The notes beneath the pieces are model-generated. The model saw only the letters and a program-made list of their open reading frames with translations, had not been told where the DNA came from and did not search any database. Both the position numbers and the translations under genes were made by a program. Below, one piece after another: positions 1-12,867 of a stretch of 64,000 nucleotides of DNA; the first letter of the stretch is position 1, and every line of letters starts with the position of its first letter. Source of the stretch: Vespula vulgaris (taxonomy: Eukaryota > Arthropoda > Insecta > Hymenoptera > Vespidae); NCBI RefSeq assembly GCF_905475345.1, contig NC_066587.1:17730058-17794057 (forward strand). Direction: 5' to 3'.

Positions 1-313
1 TCGAACAATTTGCATTTAGGGTGAAGTGCAATTAATAGAAGCGGGGTGTTGTCCCGCGCCATTCCACGCCTATTAACACTATATTCCGCGGGAGTTTAGC
101 ATATCGAGGGGGCAATATTGAGTTACGCGACAGTAATTATAATACTCGTTAGACGGCGCTGCAAGAGAGAGAGTTTACCCTCTCCGCATGCTCGCGCGGT
201 CCGTAGAGGATCGAAGGACGCCTTCCGCTTCCTCCTACCTACCGCCCTTTGCCCCCATACTCATTCCACCCTCCACCTTCTAACCCGTTCCACCCCATCC
301 CTACCCCTTTTCT

Positions 314-361
314 CTACCTACCTACCTACCTACCTACCTACCTACCTACCTATCTACCTAC
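314..361. repeat. (CCTA)n microsatellite
   Basis: About eleven CCTA units with one changed unit near the end. This is not the insect telomere word CCTAA. Confidence 0.9.
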
Positions 362-2557
362 ACCTACCTCTTCCATCTCTAAACGCCTTTTCCAAAGGGG
401 TTCATCGAAGGTCTCGACGGTTTAGTGAAGAACCCTTCTGGCTTCGATTTCCGTCTATTCGCGAGACGATATCTTGATCCCGATTGTCGATAAAAAGAAA
501 AAGGAAAAGAAGAAGAAACGAACGATCTTGTCAAATATTCTACTCGTTTCTATTGACGTCAACATGGCGATCTTCCAAATTCTAAACGTAATTACGAAAA
601 GATATCCATATATATATATATAAACGATCCTGTATAAAATCTGATGTCTTTTTAACGTATTACAATTTAGATTTTGATATCGATTCGGTGTCGTTGTTTC
701 GGTCTTTGTAAAAAACGATGACTCGATTATCAACGGTCTATCGACTCGTTATAAAAGAAACTACGAAAAGATCCTTTCCCTTTTCGATTGAGGGACTATT
801 TCCGGGTTAGCTATCTTCACTCTCCCTACCACCTCCCACCCTCTCTAACGCGTCCCCCTCTCTTCTTTTTTCGCGCGGACTACGGTGTGTCTCGAGACAC
901 GCTTTATTTTTTTTCTTTCCTTGCCACCCTTCGTATTCTCTTACTCTCTCTCTCTCTCTCTTTTCGCAGGTGTCCAAGCTCCCACGATCTTTGCTATTTC
1001 TCGCCGCCCCATTTTCTCTCGTCATCTCGCGTCTAGCCTGCCATTATCTTATTTTCCGCTTGGAAACATCGCACCCACAAGAAAAACGATCTTCTGAGGT
1101 GTTAGAAAGAGAGAGTGAGGAAGAGAGTGGAAGAGGAAGAGGAAGAGGAAGAGAGAGAGAGGGAGAGGTAGAAAGAGAGGGAGAAATAGAGAGGGGTGAG
1201 AGTAAAGTGAAAGACCATTCGCACGAGGAAGATCACAGGTCTTCTCCTGTAATAACATTTGTATTCCCAAGCACCACCTTTTCCTTACGGATATCGAACC
1301 AGCTCTTTTATTCGCGAGAGTGACTAACATCCCTCTCTCTCTCTCTCTCTCTTTCTTTTTCTTTCTGTCTTTCTTTCTCTCATATACTTCTCACTCACTC
1401 TTACTCTCACTTGTTCGTTCGTTCGTTCGTTCCTACAAAATGACGAGACTATTACGATTTACGATGACAGAATCATTTTTCAATGTCCACGTAAATGTTT
1501 TAGAGCGTTGCGTTACAATTTCTTTTTTTTAACGATTTCGTTTGTTCCATTTCTTTCTTTTTTTCTTTCGTATTTCATTTCTTTTTTTTTTTTCTTCTTC
1601 GGAGAAAGTAATTTTACAAGCGGTCATCGTGAGAAGAAGATTGTTTAGGATTCGTTTGAGAACGCAACACTTTTGTCTCGATAAAGAATTGAATATTATA
1701 ATGACGTAATGTAACGTTGATATATTTGTCGATTTGTTGTTATGATATAATATAATCGTATCGTTCCTCGGACTATTATTTTGATTTATATAGTGTGTCA
1801 ACTACGAAGAAGAGAGAGAGGGGGAGAGAGAGAGAAAAGTGCCTGTTGCAAGAGTTCTCACTGAATGTCGCATTAAACGACTTTATGGTGTCACCTATGG
1901 GTATTAATATTACGACGCGAAGCTTATGGTCCTCGGTCCGTTGACCACGGCTATCGAAGGGTGAACGCGAAGAGAGAAAGAGAAAGAGAAAGAGAAAGAG
2001 AGGGCTGACGTTTGATTCTACCATGTTTTGAACCAAGGGAATCAATTTTTTTTTCTTTTCTTTTCTTTCTTCTTTTTTCTTTTTTTTGTTCCTCTTCTCC
2101 CCAACCAAATCGAATTATCGCAGTGTTCGTATCATATAAAATTTCTTTCTTACGATCAATTTGCGAAAATAAAAAATAAAGGAAGGTCTTTTCTCCTTCT
2201 TTTTTCTTTCTCTTTTTTTTTACTTTCTCCTCGCTTGACTTCGCTCTGACGGAGAATAAAAGTTTGAAGAAGAAAAAGAAAAAGAAGAAAAGAAAGAAAG
2301 GGAAAAACAAAAAAAAAAGGAAAATTTTGAATCGTAGTCATGGTTACGTTTGATTTGACACCCTATAGATAATTTTACCCTTACCGGTCACCTGCGATTC
2401 GTGTCCCGGCACCGTGTCGACGTTAACGATCACGATTTAACTCCCCTAATAAAGTCGAATTAAACGCTCCGCCGAACTGGATGCCTGACGCTTGCTACTA
2501 CTATAACATCGATTGCTTGTTTTCCTCCTTTCGTGTATGTGGATAGGTACTTATTCG

Positions 2558-2558
<1 letters not shown>

Positions 2559-2595
<37 letters not shown>
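2559..2595. repeat. (TA)n microsatellite
   Basis: About 18 uninterrupted TA units followed by a short GT run. Confidence 0.9.
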
Positions 2596-2598
<3 letters not shown>

Positions 2599-4377
2599 TG
2601 TATTTGTGTGTGTGTGTGTAACAAAAAAAAAAAAGAAATCTCTCTTCTATTTTATTCTATTTATAATTAAGTACTAGATTTATAATTACGAGAAAAATGA
2701 AAACATATCTTACGGTCGTTCTCGATTTTAAAGAAACGATTTTACGATGGAAAAATGTAACCCTTATTAATGTATTACACGAGCTCTTAGCGTCACCTCG
2801 TTTTTATTTTTTGTTTTTCTTTTTTATTTTTTCTCTCCTCGCCTCGTGTTCCCGCAAAACTTTGAAAATTAATTAAACGTGCACGCAATTTCGGATGTTT
2901 CGTGACTCGGTTAACAACGCGAAAGTGCTTTGAAAAGAGTTCAAGAAACATGTTTTCTCTCAGAAGCGGGAAATTTAAATCGTTCTCACGCTACGACGTT
3001 AGAAAAGATCTTCTTGGATCGATTCGCGGGATATGATCGAAGTTATTTATCTAAATGGTTTCTCGATTAATTGCCGTCGATCAAAAAAAAAAAAAAAAGA
3101 TTTTCTTAATATAGAACGGATAAGTAATTAATTCTAAAAATGGATCGAATAGAAAATAATTGAAATAGATAGGTATTAGTGTTTTATCGTATCGATGGCA
3201 AGAAGCCAAACGGCCGACGTTTCATTTGACAGTTTGCGATCGACGTAAATACATTTCTAAGTTAACCGTTTGATCATTAACCGTAACCATTTTCGATTGG
3301 AATCTATTAAAACTGGAAGGTAAAATCGAAATATTCGATTTAAACGAACGGACTCTAATTCAATTGATAATATTAGAAATTTTCGAAAGCGTTAGAAGTT
3401 AAATAGTTCGTCCCCTTTTAGGAAAATCGTTATGATTGTCGACTAATTAACGAACTCGCGCGTGATCAATCTCCATCGTTAAGCCGCTTACGTATTATGT
3501 GTGTGTACGCGCGCGTGTGTGCTATCACCCGACTCTCATAGACTTACTCGTACACACACACACACATACACGCGCACGTGTATGCATCCACATATCCATG
3601 GATCCATACATCTATTCGTGCAACTACGTTGCGGGTTGGAACGATTAAACGAATGTAACGTAATTAATGTATGTACATCGCGTAACTATCCCGCCATGAC
3701 TGTCGCGTAACATTTAATGCACCTCCCGATGTAAATGTAGCTCGCGAACCGGCGATAATTCGATAACGGCTGCGAAATTAGTTCTTGCGTGCGATTTACA
3801 TTCTCTCACTACGACCTATAAAAGTCTGCTCGTTATTATTCCTCGTCGTGCGAATCCTTCGATCTCAGCAAGTACTTTACTACTTTTTCCTTTCTTTTCC
3901 TTTTTCCTTTTTTTTCTTTGTTTTAATCGTTTTTTTTTTACACATACACGATGAATCGAATCTAAATAAAAATTTAATTGGAAAAGTAACGTCAAAGTTA
4001 CGAGATATATTCGACGCGATATACTGATCTTTTCTCTTAGGAGGAATGAAAGAAAAAGAAAAGAAAATGATAGCAAATGAAGAACAGAAAAGTCTCGTCT
4101 AGAATTTTTGGTAATGTATCCATATATAGACATGCATATATATACATATATATATATATACACATACATATACATATATGTATGTATCTATATATGTATA
4201 AGAAATCGAAGTTCATATTTATTGAAAAGAATATAAAAATGTTTCGCGAATAAAATGGAACACCAAGCGAATTAACGTTTAATCTCTCTTTTGAAACATT
4301 TCAGAAACGAATTGCGGGACGCGTAACGGTTTTATCGATCTTTTCCTTTTTTTCACTTTATCTCTACTGTTTCTCTC

Positions 4378-4380
<3 letters not shown>

Positions 4381-4412
<32 letters not shown>

Positions 4413-4469
4413 TATTGCATATACGTACATAGAAAGCTTTTCATAGAAACAGAGAGAGAGAGAGAGAGA
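4381..4469. repeat. (CT)n / (AG)n inverted pair with inner palindrome
   Basis: (CT)n at 4381-4409 and (AG)n at 4450-4469 are inverted copies 40 bases apart. Inside them CGTATAT-TGC-ATATACG (4409-4425) forms a second stem. Confidence 0.8.
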
Positions 4470-5572
4470 TTCGAAGAACGATTTTAAATTCTTCCGCGCC
4501 GTTGTGTGCGGCCATCGAAAAAAATTGTAATCGAATTGGAGTATTTTTCCAATTGGCAATCGTCCGACGGCCAGAGCCATCGAACATTGGTCATTCACCC
4601 GTCTCCCTCGATTCCAAATTAGTTGGCCTACCGCGAAAAATCAATCTGCCCGCTTTTTTCCGCCTGCCTCGCTAGATTCCACCGTTGTCGATTCCACTCT
4701 TCTGTGGTTGCAACCCGGAAACGTTATATAGACGCACACGTATACATTTGTGTATATATATATATGTATATATGTGTATATATATATATGTATGGATGTA
4801 TATAAACATATATAGTATACGAATAGTCCAACCTTTACTCTTTCTATACCTGAGATTTTCCAGATAAATATCGCGTTCCTCGTTCTTCATTTCAATTCGT
4901 AAAATAGCCACGGTAACTGCTTAAATGTTACCCTGACAATTTCACGACAGTGGATATATTTTTCGACGATAACGAACTTACGTTTATTACCTATCATTTG
5001 AAACTCTTATATTTCATCGTTCGTATATTTTATCTTTTACGATCGAGGATTCTATAATTAAAAGAAAAAAAAAAATATATCAATAGAAAATAAAAAAGAA
5101 GAAAGAATAAAAGAAAGAAACAACGAAGTTTATTATCGCGCGTCTCATATCCGATTAATAATCGTTTCGAATAAATCAAGACAAAATTTTCGATTTGTAT
5201 ATACCTATATACATATGTTCACATTATTACACACACATACACATATATATATATATATATAATTGTAAGTGTTGAGTTGATACAAACTTTCCAAGTAACG
5301 ACACATCCAATAAACTTCCTAATTATGGCGAGAAAACAGTGTTAATCTCCGTGGCCTGACACTCACTCTCACTCTCACCCTCTCTTTTTCTCTCTCTTTC
5401 TCTTTCTCTCTTTCTCTTTCTCTCTTTCTCCAACATGTAGAGAGAGGTCCAGCTAAATGACCAGGTAAAAGCGTATAGAAAAGCGAGCACCATGAAAATC
5501 TGGGGAAACGGGCAGCGTTTTCCCGCTCGCAATCAGACCGCCGACCACCGAGTGAGCCCTCGGTACCCAACT

Positions 5573-5575
<3 letters not shown>

Positions 5576-5612
<37 letters not shown>
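5576..5612. repeat. (TC)n microsatellite
   Basis: Nearly pure TC run with one TG. Confidence 0.9.
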
Positions 5613-5613
<1 letters not shown>

Positions 5614-5977
5614 TTTACTTCCTCATACTCCTCTACCTCTTCTCGGTTTTATCCTGGGTGGAAACTCTACGGTCCGGCCAATAAAAGCATCGTTTCCCGC
5701 CCTTCGTCATCGCCTATATATCATCCCTTCTCTCTCTCTCTCTCTGTTTCTTTCTATCTGTCTCTTTCTCTCCCTGTTTTTCTATCTCTCTCTCATGCGT
5801 GGCACGAACCATCTCGTCGGCCTAATAAATCCGACAGATAGGATTGGCGTGCGCTATCAATTAAAAACGAAGCCGAACGAGGTGCGTTCGCGAGACTCTT
5901 CATAAGAGAGAAAGAGAAAATGAAAAAGAGAGAGAGAGAGAGAGAGAGAGATTCAACCGGCTTGTCTGTTCTCCTCT

Positions 5978-5998
5978 AATAGGATTATGCGATTAGGT
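5978..5998. promoter_or_regulatory. TAAT/GGATTA/GATTAG cluster in Rx intron 2
   Basis: TAAT, GGATTA (5982-5987) and GATTAGG follow one another within about 20 bases, just after an (AG)n tract. They are possible K50 homeodomain sites. Being next to a microsatellite lowers confidence. Confidence 0.2.
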
Positions 5999-6352
5999 GT
6001 ACCTTAGGGGCACCCCTTCATCTTCCGCCTTCTGCTTCTTCTCCTCCTCCTCTTCTTCTTTCTTCTCTTCTTCTTCTTCTTCTTCTTCTTTTTGATACGA
6101 TTCTTTAGTATGATGGAAAATGTAGAAAAAGGGGAAGTGATAAGAATAAAAGAGAGGGAGAGAGAGAGAGAGTGGTTCTCTTTTTCTTTCTCCTTCCATC
6201 TGTCCTTTCGAATTGGAAAAAAATGGTGCGGTCTGGTTGGAAAGAGAGAACGGCACGGTGGTAGTCGGTGGGTTTTAAACGTAATTTAAATTTTTAATTG
6301 CGATTCTCTAGTCGGAGAACGACGCCTCCGTCGTCCTTTGCCTTTACGGAGA

Positions 6353-6534
6353 AACAGAGAGAGAAAGAGAAAGAGAGAGAGAGAGGAAGAGAGAGAGAGA
6401 TAGATAGATAGAGAGAACGACCTTTCCTCTCGTTTGATGCTACTGTTTTTTTAGAGAGAAAGAGAAAGAGAGAGAAAGAAAGAGAGAGAAAGAGAGAGAG
6501 AGAAATAAAGAGAGAGAAAAAGAGAGAGAGAGAG
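6353..6534. repeat. AG-rich purine tract
   Basis: AG, AAAG and GATA units over about 180 bases, broken by roughly 40 bases of ordinary sequence near 6420-6455. Confidence 0.8.
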
Positions 6535-7246
6535 TTCGTATAGCCGTTCTTAAACGTTCCCGTTAAGCTTTCCGTTCTCTTTTCTCAATTCCGCGAGGCG
6601 GAAGGAACAGGGAGGGCGGTGAAGTTAATTAAAACGCGTTGTTTTATCCGATCTCGCGAAATACGAAACGCTAGCTTTGAAATTGGCTTGCTTTGAATAA
6701 CGAGATAATCTCACTGAATTATTTGGATCTTTATCGAGACATGATAATTATCTATCTTTATATCTAATTCTTTATCTATCCGTTTATCTCCTTTCTAATC
6801 AATTCGTTCTAATTCCTAAATTTATTTCTTTCTTTCATTTTTTTTTTCTTTCGATAATATTCTCGTTACTAGTATTATTCCAAACATATACACACACACA
6901 CACATACACAAACATGTGTGTATATATATATATAATCTATTCACAGTCTCGGTTTAAGTTCGAAAACGTTCGAGTCTGTTTTAATCGTCGAGGACACGCA
7001 GCAGGAAATTTTTAATAAACGGTTTCAACGTACATAATATGTATGAGCGCATAATATTCGATCACGATTCGTAGAGCGGTAAAAAATACGCTTGCGTGAT
7101 CCGCTACATTTTCTGCCAGAGATACCTTCGATCGAGATCGGAGCGCCATCATTTTCCTAGCAGGCGAGTAAGCTTTATGGTGTCCTACCCAGTTCTTTTT
7201 TCTCTTTTCTTTTTTCTTTTCCTTTCTCTCTTTCCTACTTTCTTTC

Positions 7247-7283
7247 TTCCTTCCTTCCTTCCTTCCTTCCTTTCTTCCTTCCT
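7247..7283. repeat. (TTCC)n microsatellite
   Basis: TTCC units with one TTTC, inside a longer T/C-rich tract. Confidence 0.85.
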
Positions 7284-8210
7284 TTCTCTTTTTTTCATTT
7301 TATACGAAAGCTTGACGTTTTATTCACGATAAACGACGATTTAGATATACTAAAACGTTGAGATCGCGATCGAAAAGTAAACTCGTAATAGATGCCACTA
7401 TTTTACTCGCGTGTTCATTTCATGATAGAAGTTTGTTCACGTATGTATACATAAATATATATACATATATATATATATATACATATGTATTTATATCTAT
7501 GTTTGCTGAACAATAATCGAGCGAGCAACGAGCAGGTATATCTACTATTCGTCTAATGCTAACATGCTAATACGCTATATGGATCGTCTATTAAACTGTT
7601 CAACTATGATCAACGCGAGTTAACGTTCGTGAGGATAATATTTAATAATCTTTCTTTATACTTTCTATTATCAAGTGGAAACGATAAGCTCGAAAGAATG
7701 AGGCACGTCGAATGATTATTACCATCGTTCGATATATAAATAGATATAACTATTGTACATATACACATACACACATATAATATCGTTTTTATTATCGAAT
7801 AATATTGCGTACATTGTCTCTCTTTCCCTCTCCCTCTTCCTATCTCTTTAGTTATCAAGATTTTAATTGAAATAATTGTTAATAAGTTCGTTCATAGCAA
7901 CGCGATTGTAACCCATGTCCGGCTATGTTGATGAATATCAAAGTAAAAATCTATTTCGCATTGTTAAACGATAAAAAAAAACAAGGGTGTGTGCGAGCCT
8001 CTATATATGTATAGGTGTATTGGTGTTTGTGGGTGGGATCGGAGGACGAGCAATTACCTCGTCGAAACTGCATCATTTATCGCGATGATTTGTTAATCGT
8101 CGAAGTTACGGGCGCGTACAGTTTCGGAACGAACTCGTAATCGATTGGGTCGAAACAATAAATTTCATTTTATTACACCGAACGAATGAAAAGCGTTTAT
8201 ATCATTCACC

Positions 8211-8524
8211 TTTATTTTATATTACGATATATGGGTACTACATTCAATTTAATTTTTCTTAATATTAAAAATCATCATTACCGTTAATGCGTCGATTATT
8301 ATTTATACGTTTTGTAACGAACAAACACGATCGCCATTAGAATTTCTTCCGAAATTGTTTTACGTTTCATATTACATATATATATTTAATATATGTATAT
8401 ATATATATTTTTTTCATCTCTTTTTATATATACCACGATACGTAACATTGAATCTTTCTTAATATAAAAAAAATATCATTACTGACGTCGATTATTATTT
8501 GTACATTTTCTAACAAATACACGT
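8211..8524. repeat. local tandem duplication, period about 196
   Basis: Two diverged copies share TTCTTAATAT, ATCATTAC, CGTCGATTATTATTT and ACAAA(C/T)ACACG in the same order. The shared CGTCG starts at 8290 and 8486. An (AT)n tract sits between the copies. Confidence 0.7.
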
Positions 8525-8899
8525 CGACAAATTACCCACTTTCAAAAAATTATTTCACAATCTATCTACATATGTACACACATATGCATTTCCTTTCTTT
8601 CGTATTATTCAAATCAATGAATAGATAATTACTTATGTCGTAGAATTGTGAAATAATTCCATTCGTTCGTAATATTTAATCTCGACGTAAAATAAAATAA
8701 TATGAGGGATATCGTATGTAAAGATCGACATGTATGCGGAATGCATTATTGATGATCGTGGCGGTTGGTTAAAAAAAAAAAAAAAGAAAATAAAATAAAA
8801 TAAAAGAAAAGAAAAGAAAAGAAAAAAGAAGGAAAGATTGCAATGATGAACGAAAGGAAAAAAAATAAAAAAGATAAAAAAAATAAAAAAAAAAAAAAA

Positions 8900-9004
8900 T
8901 AAAGTAAAGTAAAATAAAGTAAAGTAAAGTAAAGTAAAGTAAAGTAAAGTAAAGTAAAGTAAAGTAAAGTAAAGTAAAGTAAAGTAAAGTAAAATAAAGT
9001 AAAG
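8900..9004. repeat. (AAAGT)n pentanucleotide array
   Basis: About 20 AAAGT units with AAAAT variants. The antisense frame (LLYFTLLYFT) is a product of the repeat. Confidence 0.9.
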
Positions 9005-9441
9005 GAAAATCAATCTCTCCTTTGAAGAATTATAAAAGGCAGGTGTCGGTGTTAGTAGGCAGGAACGAACGTGCAGGTTATTATACCTATAGACGAGTAA
9101 AGTTTGGCACGAGTATGGGAAAACGTGCCCCTGGGAGAGAGAGAAACCTAATCGATGCGTCGTCGCATGCGACTGCGTGCTTTTATCGCTGTCACGCACA
9201 TAATTAATTTAATTTAGTTTAATACGCTGGGCGGTGAACGTCGGCCGTTGGGCGGCGATTGCCGTTCCGATTGTTTGCACGGAAACGCTACCATTAAAGC
9301 CTCTACCGTTGGCTAGCAGCCACGACTAGTTCGTACCACATCGAATTCCAAAGTGGGAACGATAAATCGTATCGTTCATCGATCCTAAAGAATCTATTTC
9401 TGTCTATCTTTCTGTCTGTCTCTTTTTTTCTTTCTTTCTTT

Positions 9442-9481
<40 letters not shown>

Positions 9482-10018
9482 CTCTCTCTTTAATCCTCTC
9501 GTTATGATTACATTAATATCAAATTTATTCAAAACTATCAGAATAATTTCAACGATTAGATGAAATTTCACTTAATTCGTATTTTTAAATAAACGTCATT
9601 CGAAATCTCTATGAACGATTAATTTTAATACGTGGATATGTGTCGTATATTTTGTCTTTCCGAGACAATATTATATCGTTAGATCTTCCATCCAAGGATC
9701 AATTTCCGATGATATAACGATACGTTGTATTCAGTAAAAATTGTTGCCAAGATCGAGTACTAATTAGTCGTTACGTTAAAAATGATTATATCCTCGGATG
9801 TGTGAGGTAACAATTAATGTTGCGCGTATCGTCTTATATTAACGTATAAGGCAGAGTAATTAAATTTATATACATATTTACGTGAACGCGTAAAAAAAAA
9901 AGGATAATAACTTAATTAAAAGAAACAAAAAAAGAAGAAAAAGAAAAAAAAAGAAAAGATAGAAAGAGAAAAGAAGAAAAAGAAAAGAACAAAAGTTCAA
10001 TTTGAATTTGTTGCTCAC

Positions 10019-10251
10019 CTGAACGCGAACTTCAGGAAGATTGACTTTCATAGCAAGTTCCTCCCTGGAATAGACGTCAGGGTAGTGAGATTTTTCGAAT
10101 GCTCTCTCAAGTTCGTGCAGCTGGTAAGTGGTGAAGGTCGTTCTGTTACGACGATGCTTCTTCTTTCCTCCATTCCCGTTAATGTCGTCCCCGCAACCCG
10201 CTCCAAGTTCCTCGTCGCTACCACCGCCAGTTGAGTTGCAGCTGTTCTCAC
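10019..10251 (-). CDS. Rx: Rx retinal homeobox protein, exon 2 (first three quarters of the homeodomain)
   Basis: This exon encodes residues 59-136 (Gly59 is split with exon 1). A Gly/Ser/Asp-rich linker leads into GGKKKHRRNRTTF and then the homeodomain up to PEVRVQ. Counting homeodomain position 1 as His91, Phe8 is residue 98 and the exon ends at position 46. Helices 1 and 2 (YQLHELERAFEKS, SREELAMKVN) match Rx/Rax rather than otp or homeobrain, whose signatures I recall as different. The acceptor is TTTCCAG. The donor is CAG|GTGAGC, a strong site, after a complete codon (phase 0). Intron placement between residues 46 and 47 is common among paired-class homeobox genes. The recognition helix, including WFQNRRAKW and residue 50, must lie in the next exon. 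An open frame continues past the donor but becomes Phe/Leu-rich low complexity, so it is intron. Confidence 0.96.
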
Positions 10252-11069
10252 CTGGAAACGCAAGCGGCACGTCGTGCCGGTCAGAAACGCGCTAGGGACC
10301 TTCGAGGAAACGGTCGTTACGGCTAATGGGGTTGGTAATGGTCATCGATTTATCCACCGGCAACCAAGCTATTACCTCTATTATGCGAACATGATAATGG
10401 TAGTTACGATCACCATGGACTCTGTTACTTCTCGACGTCATTCGGATCTAATCAATGAATTTTTATTTTCTACGATGCACAGATATACTTAACGTTCGTG
10501 CTTAAAAAAATAAATAAATCAATGAAAATAATCGCCAACAGATACATCTGTTAAATAATTTCTAATCGGACTGATTAATGAAACGCAAATTTTATGAAAC
10601 GTAATTGAATCGATTTCACTGAATTTTTCTTCTATTCTTCGATTCGCCAAAAAAAGAAAAAAGAAAAAAAAAAGGAGAGAAAAGTTATATATGGATATTT
10701 AATAAATGATTATGATTCTTGATCGAAGATTAAAAAAAGAAACAGAGAAGAAGAGAAGAAAAATCGTGGATATATTTATTAGCTAATTTTTTTCCTTTAA
10801 TCGTATAGATTAAAGCACGCTATCAAAGTTTACTTTAATAAACTAGCAGGGTAATATTCTTAGATTTTAAGAAACGGGACAATATCGGTTTTTAGCATAA
10901 GTTGAAGACCACTGTGTAAAGTGTGCGATAGCACGTACGTTCATACACCGGGTGGCACGTGAGAAATCAAGTGGCACGATGGCAACATTTGTAAAATCTT
11001 ATATCGTGCTGTACGTCGGGTCAATGCTGCTTATCTACCGTTTTACTAAAGCAACCGACTAACAACCGT

Positions 11070-11085
11070 TCTCTCTCTCTTTCTT

Positions 11086-11133
<48 letters not shown>

Positions 11134-11134
11134 G
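11070..11134. repeat. (CT)n/(CTTT)n microsatellite
   Basis: CT run with CTTT interruptions in Rx intron 1. Confidence 0.88.
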
Positions 11135-12005
11135 TTTACTCGTGAGCTACGCTGTGTAATCGTTAAATGAGCAAAGAGAACCGCAAGATTTACTACTTTC
11201 GAACGCGCACGCGACCATTTTATTTGCAAATTACTCTCTCCTTCTTCTTTTACTACACACAAGTAACATTTTTTACGTAGACAAAAAGCAAAAATACTTT
11301 CGATGGCTCTTAAAAAAGTAACAAAACAAGAAAAAGAAAAGAAAGGAAAACATAAACCTGATTAAGATATTATAAAGAACAAATTAATTATATATATATA
11401 TTTACATACATATATATATAAAGTATATATATATAAAACTATAAAATTGATTAGTACTGCATAATTAAATAGCTATATTTATACGGAATATATAAAACAT
11501 TTTACACGAAGAAGAAGTTAGTTCGTCGAATGTGATCGTTAACGTAAGAATATAAATCACACGTGTGTCTAGGACGAAGATCGACGGTATACTGAATTGT
11601 TTATGATCGGTCACTTAGCATAGATGTATGTATACATGATATTTATGTAGATGAATTAATCTCCGTATATTACACACGTACGTATTTACCTCTCTTTGTT
11701 TACAAAATTGATATTCTATCCTTCTAATCTCCGTGGTAATTTTCGATAATATTTTGAAATATGTAAATAATTATTCTTTTCGTAAGACATTGACAAATTA
11801 TTATTAATAAAATATTTCAATGATAATCATAGTGCATGATATCTTCGGTGAGCGATCGAAAGGATTAAATATAAATTAAATTTCGATTTAAATATGATAA
11901 ATAAGTACTTACTTACATATTTACTTACTTATCTATACTAATATACATATATATTCTACGTTGCTGTTCTTTGCTTATGATACGTATATTTTGTAATTCC
12001 AATGG

Positions 12006-12007
<2 letters not shown>

Positions 12008-12058
<51 letters not shown>
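12008..12058. repeat. (TA)n microsatellite
   Basis: About 25 pure TA units, 190 bases upstream of the TATA/TCAGT module. Confidence 0.92.
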
Positions 12059-12059
<1 letters not shown>

Positions 12060-12245
12060 GTTATTGATTTTTATATTAAACATCTAACGACAGATCTCTG
12101 ACATATTAAACCTATCATAAATTTAATATCTATTAGAAGTAATCTTTCTTGGAAAACTAGTTGTTACTTATTACGACTAATACCATTTTGATCATAGATT
12201 AAATAAGAATAATAAATTATATTATATCTATATTATTTAATAGTG

Positions 12246-12354
12246 TATAAAAGTCAGTAGCGTTTGAGTTATCAGTCGTCAGTAACATCATAATCTTTCG
12301 TGGACATTCATGCACCGTGGGGTATATATATTCAAGCTCTCATTAACTGCATAA
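12246..12354 (+). promoter_or_regulatory. TATA-plus-initiator promoter-like module with a 14-codon frame, opposite to Rx
   Basis: TATAAAAG (12246-12253) is followed by ATCAGTCGTCAGT. It holds two copies of the insect initiator TCAGT, with A residues at 12274 and 12281, 28 and 35 bases after the TATA start. An ATG at 12310 opens a 14-codon frame (MHRGVYIFKL...) ending at 12354. I recognise no downstream protein, so this may drive a noncoding RNA, be the first exon of a spliced gene, or be chance. Confidence 0.4.
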
Positions 12355-12465
12355 TTAACCTTCTCTCGCATCGGAGCGCAGCGCATTAGATCGAATTGTG
12401 GGGGGTAATCGGGTGGCTCAATGGCGGCTCGGCCCTAAGCGTCGGCCCTACGTGCCTCTCCTCTC

Positions 12466-12507
<42 letters not shown>

Positions 12508-12599
12508 CCTCTTTCTCTTGCTTCCTCCTCTCTACGAACGTCTACTACTCACGAACGCTTGGCTTGTGTCCGTGGAAGAGCTAATAACCTTGCCTTGCT

Positions 12600-12660
12600 T
12601 CGTGATTGACGCGCCTATACCGGCTAATTATCAACAACAATCAATAATGGCCCCCGAGAG
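12600..12660. promoter_or_regulatory. homeodomain/PBC-like site group in Rx intron 1
   Basis: TGATTGAC (12603-12610, PBC/Exd-like), TAATTA (12625-12630) and CAATAATGG (12642-12650) lie close together in non-repetitive sequence. This is the look of a conserved regulatory block, though it rests on short words only. Confidence 0.25.
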
Positions 12661-12811
12661 TTCCAACGCCACCGACTACTCCCTTACCACCCTTCCTGAT
12701 CCACCCCTTTCTATACACCTTCAACATCTTTGCTGTTTCTTGCTAATAGGTTACAATGCGAATTAACGATAAGAAATTGATTTATACGGAAAAAGATGAA
12801 AAATTTTGTCG

Positions 12812-12866
<55 letters not shown>
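12812..12866. repeat. (AT)n microsatellite
   Basis: Nearly pure AT run of about 50 bases. Confidence 0.9.

Positions 12867-12867
<1 letters not shown>

Larger units (their letters stand above)
1..10018 (-). other. Rx: Rx intron 2, incomplete at the left edge
   Basis: The donor at 10018/10017 opens an intron whose acceptor was not found. I searched the minus strand for an exon beginning with the WFQNRRAKW codons and for the C-terminal OAR motif and saw neither. The intron is therefore at least 10 kb and the remaining Rx exons lie beyond base 1. The interval holds simple repeats, a tandem duplication at 8.2-8.5 kb, and less repetitive GC-balanced stretches (about 3180-3780 and 9010-9370) that might be regulatory. 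Confidence 0.7.

Noticed and set aside
2020..2040. Minus-strand LVQN resembling the homeodomain WFQN segment of the missing Rx exon
   Set aside because: The preceding codon is not Trp, the RRAKW codons do not follow, and there is no suitable acceptor.
9031..9038. TATAAAAG beside the AAAGT array as a promoter
   Set aside because: No TCAGT-like initiator occurs at the right distance, and no gene follows.
8633..9199. 188-codon minus-strand frame
   Set aside because: LLYFTLLYFT is the reading of the (AAAGT)n array and the rest is poly-Phe.
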